From positions 1-5,555 of the forward strand of contig JAQGOX010000013.1 in the NCBI GenBank assembly GCA_028293365.1: 5,555 bases of DNA. The letters are read 5' to 3'. Source of the DNA: Verrucomicrobiales bacterium. GTDB lineage: Bacteria > Verrucomicrobiota > Verrucomicrobiia > Limisphaerales > SXQI01. The position numbers and the translations under genes were made by a program. Below are positions 1 to 5,555 of the stretch, in pieces (within the stretch, counting starts at the first letter, position 1; each line of letters opens with the position of its first letter). The notes beneath the pieces were generated by a model that searched no databases, was not told the origin of the DNA, and worked only from the letters and a program-made list of their open reading frames with translations.

Positions 1-1559
1 ACCTCGTTTACACCACTGAGGTACTCGGAAATATCCGCGAATCGTATCCGTTGCCGTTGATTCTCTCGGCTCTCGGCGCGGCTTCGATTGGGCTCGTTTG
101 GGTTTTACACCAAACCGGCTGCTTCGTGTTGTGGCTTAATTCAGAAGCCAGATTTTTGCGAACATTGCGTTTCGCAATTGGCGTGATTGCCTTTGGTGCA
201 CTTGCCACGCTCTTCCTTTCGAACGCGCAGGTTCCTTCGTTTGGAAATGTTTACAATCAGGAGTTGGCAAAAAATGGTCCTTATTCCCTGTTCGCGGCGT
301 TTCGCAATAACGAACTGGATTACGAGGCCTTTTATCCCAAAAAGGAACCGCGCGAGATTTTTCCTGAAATCAGGAAACTGCTTTCAACGACCAATGCTAC
401 TTTCCTCTCCGAAACGCCGATGGACATTACGCGTTTGATCAAAAGTGAGGGGCAGGAAAAGCATTGGAACGTTATTCAAATCACGGTCGAAAGTCTGAGC
501 GCCAGTTTCCTCGGGACTTTTGGAAACAAAGAGAATCTCACTCCCAATCTCGACCGCCTTGCAGGGGAAGGAATGTTATTCACCCAGTTTTATGCCACGG
601 GAAATCGCACGGATCGAGGCATGGAAGCTCTGAGCCTCTCAGTTCCGCCCACCCCGGGTCGCTCCATTGTGAAACGCCCTCATAACGAAGGCCTATTCAC
701 TCTCGGCTCCGTGTTTTCCGGCAAAGGATACGAAACCTCATTTATCTACAGCGGTTTCGGATACTTCGATAACATGAATTACTTTTTCGGAAGCAATGGG
801 TACAAGGTGATTGATCGGAAGGCCGTTCCCAAAAGTGACATCACGTTTGCCAATGTATGGGGGGCATGCGATGAGGACCTGTTCCGCTGGGTATCACGGG
901 AGGCGGATGAATCGTATGCACGGCACAAGCCGTTTTTTCACTTCGTCATGACCACTTCAAACCACCGTCCATTCACCTACCCGGAAGGGCGCATTGATAT
1001 TCCCTCGAAGTCCGGCCGGGAAGGTGCCGTCAAATATACGGATTACGCGATTGGCGAATTCATTAGAGCGGCTCAAAGTAAACCATGGTTCACCAATACT
1101 CTCTTCGTCATCGTGGCGGACCATTGCGCAAGCAGCGCCGGTAAAAGCGATCTGCCAGTCAAGCAATATGAAATTCCGATCATTCTCTATAATCCCGCTC
1201 TGGTAAAACCGGCGAAGATCGACACTCTGTGCAGTCAGATCGATTATCCTCCGACTCTGCTGGGATTGATGAATTGGAGCTACAAGAGTCGATTCTATGG
1301 AAAAGACGTTCTTAAAATGGGTCCCCAGGACGAGCGGGCCCTAATCGGGAATTATCAAAAACTCGGTTACCTGAAAAATCGTACTTTGACGATTCTCAAA
1401 CCAGTCCGCCAGGAAGTAGTTTACGAGTATGATCGTGCCACGGGGAATTTGCAGAAAGCCGACCCATCCAAAGGTTTTGTCAACGAAGCGATCGCCTACT
1501 ACGAAACCGCAGGCTACTTCTTTGAACATAAGCTGAACACGGCGGTTCATGACCAGTAA
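1..1559 (+). CDS. LTA synthase-like sulfatase-fold phosphotransferase (5' partial)
   Basis: This is an alkaline-phosphatase/sulfatase-superfamily membrane enzyme of the LTA synthase (LtaS/OpgB-like) group. Such enzymes move phosphoglycerol or phosphoethanolamine from a phospholipid to a glycan or lipid acceptor outside the cytoplasmic membrane. The frame is open from base 3, 16 codons before a TTG at 51, and those codons read like family sequence (GNIRESYP). The true start is therefore off the left edge and TTG 51 is not a real start. Counting from TTG 51, hydrophobic segments lie at about residues 2-19 and 38-57, probably the last helices of the membrane domain. The catalytic domain spans about 138-420. 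Expected metal and catalytic residues are present: E147 (ITVES), nucleophile T187 (GNRTDRG), H305 (TSNHRPF), and D357-H358 (VADHC). The family motif PPTPGRSIVKRP follows the nucleophile. About 518 codons are visible, so perhaps 100-150 residues are missing. The acceptor cannot be told from sequence; classical LTA is unlikely in a diderm. Confidence 0.9.
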   Translation, partial: LVYTTEVLGNIRESYPLPLILSALGAASIGLVWVLHQTGCFVLWLNSEARFLRTLRFAIGVIAFGALATLFLSNAQVPSFGNVYNQELAKNGPYSLFAAFRNNELDYEAFYPKKEPREIFPEIRKLLSTTNATFLSETPMDITRLIKSEGQEKHWNVIQITVESLSASFLGTFGNKENLTPNLDRLAGEGMLFTQFYATGNRTDRGMEALSLSVPPTPGRSIVKRPHNEGLFTLGSVFSGKGYETSFIYSGFGYFDNMNYFFGSNGYKVIDRKAVPKSDITFANVWGACDEDLFRWVSREADESYARHKPFFHFVMTTSNHRPFTYPEGRIDIPSKSGREGAVKYTDYAIGEFIRAAQSKPWFTNTLFVIVADHCASSAGKSDLPVKQYEIPIILYNPALVKPAKIDTLCSQIDYPPTLLGLMNWSYKSRFYGKDVLKMGPQDERALIGNYQKLGYLKNRTLTILKPVRQEVVYEYDRATGNLQKADPSKGFVNEAIAYYETAGYFFEHKLNTAVHDQ

Positions 1560-2259
1560 ACGCGCTTTCATCGTAATGATCGCCTGTTCCTTGCTGGCGA
1601 TTTTCGTTTTCGAATACTCCGGAATCGACCTTGCCATTCAGGATCACTTCTACAATTTCGAGGCACGCGCATGGCTCGTTGATCAGCATGCACCGGTTCC
1701 CCGTTTTTTCTTTTACAACTTGCCGAAGCTTCTATTGGTGGTTTATGGGGTGACTTTGCTGGTGATGGGGACGGCTGCGGCGCGTTTTCGCAAACCGTGG
1801 TTCCTCCCGAAGAGAACAGCGCTCTATCTGCTTTGCTCGCTATCGATTATCCCGGTCATGATCGGAATTGGAAAATCCCAGAGCTGGGTTTACTGCCCGA
1901 GTGAAATCACTCGATACGGAGGGCCAGGCCACTACCGGCGGGTATTCGATCGCCTTCCAACAGACGTTGCTTATAAAGAGCGAGGCCGGTGTTTTCCGGC
2001 TGGTCATGCGAGCGGTGGGGCGGCACTGATCAGTTTGTACTTTGCGGCGCGAACTCGGAGACAGAAAAATCTGGCACTTTTAGTTCCATTATTCTTCGGC
2101 GGTGCAATGGCGTTTTATCAGATGCTCAAGGGCGCCCACTACATGAGCCATACTGCAGTCACCTTTATCGTGGCGTGGGGTATTAGCCTTATGCTTGCAA
2201 ATGCCTTCGGCGTGCATCAACCAAAAGCGAGTTCACAAGCCGCAACGAGCTCGCCTTGA
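1549..2259 (+). CDS. PAP2-family membrane phosphatase
   Basis: This 236-residue integral-membrane protein belongs to the type 2 phosphatidic acid phosphatase superfamily, which hydrolyses lipid phosphates or pyrophosphates, usually at the periplasmic face. Hydrophobic segments appear near residues 8-22, 58-75, 91-107, 158-167, 175-190 and 203-219. The three active-site blocks are recognisable but variant. K109-x6-C116-P117 stands where the classical block has K-x6-RP. FPAGH at 149-153 stands for PSGH, with H153 as the expected acid/base. QMLKGAHYMSH at 191-201 stands for SRx5Hx3D, with H197 as the expected nucleophile. This pattern resembles a known PAP2 subgroup often found with envelope-modifying enzymes (COG3907-like, from memory). 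The ATG at 1549 lies inside the end of the sulfatase-fold gene (11-base overlap) with no clear Shine-Dalgarno, so translational coupling is likely. The substrate (lipid A, undecaprenyl pyrophosphate, phosphatidate or other) is unknown. The tail after about 222 is polar and Ala/Ser-rich. Confidence 0.88.
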   Translation: MTSKRAFIVMIACSLLAIFVFEYSGIDLAIQDHFYNFEARAWLVDQHAPVPRFFFYNLPKLLLVVYGVTLLVMGTAAARFRKPWFLPKRTALYLLCSLSIIPVMIGIGKSQSWVYCPSEITRYGGPGHYRRVFDRLPTDVAYKERGRCFPAGHASGGAALISLYFAARTRRQKNLALLVPLFFGGAMAFYQMLKGAHYMSHTAVTFIVAWGISLMLANAFGVHQPKASSQAATSSP

Positions 2260-3555
2260 TTAATTTTGTTTGGGCGGCAAAGGTGCGTCATTAGACAGCC
2301 CGGTTATAAGCCTGGCGCCGCGTTTGTAGGTAAAGTACGAATAAGCCCACTGGAAAAGCACCGCAATTTTATTCCGGAATCCAACCAGGAATATTAAATG
2401 GACTCCCAGCCAGGCGAGCCAGGCTGTAAACCCTGAGAATTCGAAGTGACCGATTTTTGCCACGGCTTTGGACCGTCCGATAGTAGCCATGGTTCCTTTG
2501 TCCCAATACTCAAACGGAGTTCGATCTTCCGGAGGTACGGGGCCTGAAGTCACTTCTTCTTCAATTAGACTGGCCACGTGTTTTCCCATTTGCATCGCTG
2601 CCGGCGAAACTCCAGGTACCGGCTTGCCTTTGTCTCCGAGCGAAAGCACGAGATCGCCAATCGCGAATACTTCTGGATGGCCCGGAAGACTGAGGTCAGG
2701 CTGAACTTTGATTCGGCCCGCGCGATCCAATTCAACACCCAGCTTTTTAGTAAGCGGGTTCGCAGAAACGCCCGCGGCCCAAATAATATTTGCGGCAAGA
2801 ATACTGGTTCCGTCCTCCAGTTCGACGCATTCCTTGCGGATGGTTTTTACACGGGCTGAAGTTCGTACGTCCACCCCCAGCTTTTCGAGTTGCGTGCGCG
2901 CACTTGTTTGTAACTCCGGGGGAAAATGTGCCATAATCGTGGGGCTGCCCTCCAGCAGGATTACACGGGCGCGTTGCGGATCGATATGCTTGAAATCGCT
3001 TTTTAAGACGTAGCGGGCCAGCTCCGCAAACGCGCCAGCGAGTTCGACTCCGGTTGGTCCGCCGCCGACCACCACCATCGTCATGAGTTGGTCGAGTTCC
3101 TCGGAATGTCTCGCGTTTTCCGCGCGTTCAAACGCGAGCAGGATCTGGCGTCGAATTCGAATGGCATCATCGATCGATTTCAGTCCCGGCGCAAATTGTT
3201 CCCATTCGGGGTGGCCGAAATAACTGGTTACTCCCCCCAGGCCCAACACGAGGTAATCATAGTGAAGGGTATTGTGCTCCAGATTTACCGTTTTCGTGGC
3301 AAGATTGATGTCGAGCGCCTGGTCCAAAAGTACTGTCACATTACGCGAATCTTTGAGAATGGATCGAATCGGTTGGGCAATTTCGGGCGCGGATAATCCC
3401 GCGGTTGCGACCTGGTAAAGGAGCGGTTGAAACAGGTGGTGGTTCTGGCGGTCCACCAGCGTGATGCGGGCATTGGGATGCCGAAATGTTTGGCAGAAAG
3501 TTAGACCCCCGAATCCTGCGCCGAGTACGACGATATGTGTGGCTGCGGTTTCCAT
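2260..3555 (-). CDS. ndh: Type II NADH:quinone oxidoreductase (NDH-2)
   Basis: This 431-residue flavoprotein oxidises NADH and reduces membrane quinone without proton translocation. It is a peripheral enzyme on the cytoplasmic face of the inner membrane. The N-terminal FAD-binding Rossmann motif is at 12-17 (GAGFGG), with D35 ending the second strand and the family block HHLFQPLLYQVATAGLS at 39-55. The second dinucleotide motif, for NADH, is at 164-169 (GGGPTG). E202, after the following strand, is the acidic residue expected for NADH over NADPH. IIWAAGV (257-263) and FAIGD (297-301) are typical flavoprotein blocks. A hydrophobic, aromatic C-terminal stretch at about 373-409 fits the membrane-anchoring region. 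Length is normal (400-450). The start is well fixed: an in-frame stop lies only 18 bases upstream (TAG at 3576-3574) and the FAD motif begins at residue 12. Its stop abuts the stop of the PAP2 gene. Related pyridine nucleotide-disulfide reductases are less likely, since no redox-active CxxxxC is present. Confidence 0.95.
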   Translation of the reverse strand: METAATHIVVLGAGFGGLTFCQTFRHPNARITLVDRQNHHLFQPLLYQVATAGLSAPEIAQPIRSILKDSRNVTVLLDQALDINLATKTVNLEHNTLHYDYLVLGLGGVTSYFGHPEWEQFAPGLKSIDDAIRIRRQILLAFERAENARHSEELDQLMTMVVVGGGPTGVELAGAFAELARYVLKSDFKHIDPQRARVILLEGSPTIMAHFPPELQTSARTQLEKLGVDVRTSARVKTIRKECVELEDGTSILAANIIWAAGVSANPLTKKLGVELDRAGRIKVQPDLSLPGHPEVFAIGDLVLSLGDKGKPVPGVSPAAMQMGKHVASLIEEEVTSGPVPPEDRTPFEYWDKGTMATIGRSKAVAKIGHFEFSGFTAWLAWLGVHLIFLVGFRNKIAVLFQWAYSYFTYKRGARLITGLSNDAPLPPKQN

Positions 3556-3746
3556 CCTAATCTGAGTGTTTCCCTAAAACGGCCTAAATGCAAGAGAACC
3601 CGCCCTTAATCGTCCCGGCGATTTTTGCATCCCAGCCAATTACCACGCCTGATTTTTGGAAAAAAGGCGGTTTTCTCGGCCTGCCGATTCAAATTCTCCA
3701 ATAAAAAATTGCGAACCCGGTTTGTTTTCTGCATTCTGAGGGGCTT
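3556..3746. promoter_or_regulatory. Divergent intergenic region between ndh and hom
   Basis: This 191-base gap separates two divergently transcribed genes and by position should carry both promoters. It includes an A-rich patch around 3700-3708. The best sigma70-like candidate toward hom, TTGCGA at 3709 with CATTCT at 3732, is poor and would start transcription on top of the Shine-Dalgarno, so it is not called. No good pair was found toward ndh. There is no Thr-rich leader peptide or obvious attenuator hairpin before hom. No tRNA or small-RNA gene was recognised here. Confidence 0.5.
3738..3743 (+). promoter_or_regulatory. Ribosome binding site of hom
   Basis: The purine run GAGGGG lies just before the ATG at 3747, with a 3-5 base spacer depending on how it is aligned to the 16S tail. 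It is the only clear Shine-Dalgarno in the window. It supports the chosen start, as does an in-frame stop at 3702-3704 upstream with no other ATG or GTG in between. Confidence 0.65.
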
Positions 3747-5069
3747 ATGCGGCAGGTCAATCTTGGCATTATCGGTGCGGGCACCGTGGGTGGCGGCGTG
3801 GTTCAGGCGCTCGAGCGCAATGGCGCGCTCATGGCGTCGCGCCTCGGCGTGCGCCTTCATGTTGCCCGGGTTGCCGTGCGCGATCTCAAGAAAAAGCGCG
3901 GCGTTTCTATTCCTCAAACGATCTTGACGACCGATGTGGGATCGGTGGTGAACGATCCGGAGATCGATCTCGTCGTGGAATTGATCGGTGGCACGACTCT
4001 GGCCCGAACTCTGACTCTGGATGCCCTGAAACAAGGAAAGCCTGTTGTCACGGCCAATAAAGCGCTGCTGTCGGCTCATGGCGAAGAGTTGTTTGCTGCT
4101 GCCGAACAATTCGGCGCGAATCTTTATTACGAAGCCAGCGTTGCCGGCGGCATCCCGATCATTAAGGTGCTGCGAGAAGGCTTGATCGGAAACCGGATTA
4201 CTCGCATCTACGGCATCGTAAACGGCACCTGTAATTACATCCTGACGCGGATGAAACTGGAGGGTGCTGATTTTGCGGACGTGCTGGCCGATGCTCAACG
4301 CCTCGGTTACGCGGAAGCCGAACCATCACTGGATGTCGATGGTTACGATGCCGCCCACAAAACCGGCATCCTCGCCTCACTCGCCCACGGATTTTGGGTA
4401 AATCCGCGCGATATCTACGTCGAGGGGATTCGAAATATCACGAAGCTGGACATCCGATTTGCAACGCAACTCGGTTATACGATTCGGCTGCTTGGTATCG
4501 TGAAGAAAATTGCTCCCGCGAAAGGCTCCCCGAAAGGCGAATCGCAAATCCAGGTTTCAGTCTATCCGACCCTGGTGCCTGATAGCCATGTTCTCGCGAG
4601 TGTAAACGACGTTTTCAACGCCATCTACGTGCGCGGCGACGTTGTCGGCGACACTCTATACTACGGTCGGGGTGCCGGTCAGGATGCCACCGCGAGCGCC
4701 GTATTAAGCGATCTCGCGGATGCGGCACTGGACCTTAAGTGCGGCAAAAGCCGCGTCCCCCCATTCGTTCCTCATGAGCGCAAAGGGGCCGTATTGAAGA
4801 TGGATGATATTATTTGCCGCTATTATCTTCGATTAACAGTGGTTGACAAGCCGGGCACTCTCGCCAAAATCGCCGCCATTTTAGGCGAAGCGAGCATTGG
4901 AATTTCCTCGGTGATTCAACCGGAGGGACACGAAGGGAAGAGTGTTCCGTTGATCCTGATGATACATGACGCGAAAAACTCCGCCATGCGCGGTGCTCTT
5001 GCGAAAATTGGCCGCCTTGGTGTGATTAAGGCGCCGCCATTAATGATTCGAGTCGAAAACTTTGATTGA
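3747..5069 (+). CDS. hom: Homoserine dehydrogenase with ACT domain
   Basis: This cytoplasmic enzyme reduces L-aspartate 4-semialdehyde to L-homoserine with NAD(P)H, the branch point toward threonine and methionine. The 440 residues match the usual monofunctional length, with no aspartokinase fused. The N-terminal Rossmann motif is GAGTVG at 10-15. TANK at 102-105 places K105 at the conserved active-site lysine. SVAGGIP (131-137) and GIVNGTCNYI (156-165) are family blocks. E190, D201 and K205, in AEAEPSLDVDGYDAAHK, match the substrate-binding and catalytic Glu, Asp and Lys known from yeast homoserine dehydrogenase (E208, D219, K223). A C-terminal ACT domain at about 359-435 begins YYLRLTVVDKPGTLAKIA and suggests allosteric feedback by threonine, as in related enzymes. 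The start is supported by the GAGGGG site. The TGA stop overlaps the thrC start by one base, so the two genes are very likely co-transcribed and translationally coupled. Confidence 0.97.
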   Translation: MRQVNLGIIGAGTVGGGVVQALERNGALMASRLGVRLHVARVAVRDLKKKRGVSIPQTILTTDVGSVVNDPEIDLVVELIGGTTLARTLTLDALKQGKPVVTANKALLSAHGEELFAAAEQFGANLYYEASVAGGIPIIKVLREGLIGNRITRIYGIVNGTCNYILTRMKLEGADFADVLADAQRLGYAEAEPSLDVDGYDAAHKTGILASLAHGFWVNPRDIYVEGIRNITKLDIRFATQLGYTIRLLGIVKKIAPAKGSPKGESQIQVSVYPTLVPDSHVLASVNDVFNAIYVRGDVVGDTLYYGRGAGQDATASAVLSDLADAALDLKCGKSRVPPFVPHERKGAVLKMDDIICRYYLRLTVVDKPGTLAKIAAILGEASIGISSVIQPEGHEGKSVPLILMIHDAKNSAMRGALAKIGRLGVIKAPPLMIRVENFD

Positions 5070-5555
5070 TGCAAAACGAAATGGTTCAAACAAAACCGGG
5101 CACGTTGGTGCAGCCGCAATTCCAGGGCTGGCGCGGCGTCATTCATCATTACTCAAAGTACCTGCCAGTCAGTGCTTCTACGCCGATTATTTCGTTAAGC
5201 GAAGGAAACACGCCTTTGATTGAAGTCCCGAACCTGGTCGATGCGATCGGAGGGGAATTTCGCCTCTGGATCAAGTACGAGGCCATGAACCCGACCTGTT
5301 CCTTCAAGGATCGCGGCATGACCATGGCTATTTCCAAGGCCAAGGAACGTGGTGCTCAAATTGTTATCTGCGCAAGCACCGGGAACACCTCCGCCTCAGC
5401 GGCAGCTTATGCGGCGAGGGCGAAAATGAAGTGCGTCGTTCTATTGCCGAACGGAAAAATCGCGCTCGGCAAGCTGGCTCAGGCCCTGATGTACGGGGCA
5501 ATGACCATAGCGATCGAAGGCAACTTCGACGAGGCATTGCGCATCGTGCGCGAGT
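5069..5555 (+). CDS. thrC: Threonine synthase (3' partial)
   Basis: This PLP enzyme converts O-phospho-L-homoserine to L-threonine and phosphate, the last step of threonine synthesis. The ATG at 5069 shares its A with the hom stop (TGATG). Translation from there stays open to the right edge, giving 162 codons. Visible family features are SEGNTPLI (44-51), the PLP-lysine block NPTCSFKDRGM (74-84) with K80 as the expected Schiff-base lysine, and the phosphate-binding loop ASTGNTSAS (102-110). The order and spacing fit the short (about 350-residue) bacterial threonine synthases, so a little under half is present. Position 77 is Cys where the common motif has Gly. An alternative ATG at 5081 would remove four residues; neither start has a good Shine-Dalgarno, and the overlap with hom favours 5069. 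Threonine dehydratase and cysteine synthase share the fold but lack this N-terminal block, and the hom neighbour supports ThrC. Confidence 0.95.
   Translation, partial: MQNEMVQTKPGTLVQPQFQGWRGVIHHYSKYLPVSASTPIISLSEGNTPLIEVPNLVDAIGGEFRLWIKYEAMNPTCSFKDRGMTMAISKAKERGAQIVICASTGNTSASAAAYAARAKMKCVVLLPNGKIALGKLAQALMYGAMTIAIEGNFDEALRIVRE

Noticed and set aside
51..53. TTG at 51 as the start of the sulfatase-fold gene
   Set aside because: The frame is open to the left edge and the 16 upstream codons encode family-like sequence (GNIRESYP). The membrane domain would also be cut short. The gene is better treated as 5' partial.
2708..3396. Two plus-strand open frames of about 100 codons inside ndh (2708-3013 and 3088-3396)
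   Set aside because: Both are antisense to conserved NDH-2 coding sequence and their translations show no domain, membrane segment or family resemblance.
3651..3680. Short inverted repeat GAAAA...TTTTC in the ndh-hom gap as a terminator or operator
   Set aside because: The arms are only about five bases, all A/T but one, and no gene ends here that would need a terminator. It is likely chance in an A/T-rich patch.
3709..3737. TTGCGA then CATTCT as a sigma70 promoter for hom
   Set aside because: The -10 matches the consensus at only about three of six bases, and the implied transcript start would fall on or after the Shine-Dalgarno GAGGGG, which contradicts use of that site.
3606..4298. 230-codon open frame on the minus strand, antisense to the start of hom
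   Set aside because: It lies almost wholly opposite hom, whose product is conserved along its length. The predicted protein is polar, rich in His, Arg, Gln and Asn, with no recognisable domain. It looks like a by-product of hom codon use.
1..5555. CRISPR arrays, tRNA or rRNA genes, insertion sequences, toxin-antitoxin or defence genes
   Set aside because: No regularly spaced repeats, tRNA-like arms, transposase motifs or terminal inverted repeats were seen; almost every base is accounted for by five housekeeping or envelope genes.

Overview
The window looks like an ordinary chromosomal segment from a free-living, respiring, Gram-negative-type bacterium of moderate GC content. The best guess is a soil or freshwater member of Verrucomicrobiota or a related phylum. 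This rests on the general feel of the protein sequences, not on any marker gene, so the taxonomic call is weak. There are no mobile elements, CRISPR arrays, RNA genes or signs of recent transfer. Coding density is very high: the only gap is 191 bases.

Left block (1-2259, + strand): a two-gene envelope unit. The first gene is cut by the left edge and encodes an LTA-synthase-like sulfatase-fold enzyme: a membrane-anchored, outward-facing phosphoglycerol- or phosphoethanolamine-type transferase. It overlaps by 11 bases a gene for an integral-membrane PAP2-family phosphatase with a variant active-site signature. The pair probably acts on lipid or glycan phosphate groups at the outer face of the inner membrane.

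Middle (2260-3555, - strand): a complete single-subunit type II NADH:quinone oxidoreductase (ndh). It converges on the PAP2 gene with no bases between the two stop codons. Ndh feeds electrons from NADH into the quinone pool without pumping protons.

Gap (3556-3746): a divergent intergenic region that must hold the promoters for ndh and for the threonine genes. No convincing -35/-10 pair could be read in it. A good ribosome binding site precedes the rightward gene.

Right block (3747-5555, + strand): homoserine dehydrogenase (hom), complete with a C-terminal ACT domain, overlaps by one base (TGATG) the start of threonine synthase (thrC), which runs off the right edge. Hom makes homoserine from aspartate semialdehyde and ThrC makes threonine from O-phosphohomoserine. 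The intervening homoserine kinase and the upstream aspartokinase are not in the window.

No previously undescribed system was found. The points most worth a second look are the envelope enzyme pair with its non-canonical PAP2 residues, and a Gly-to-Cys change beside the PLP lysine of ThrC.
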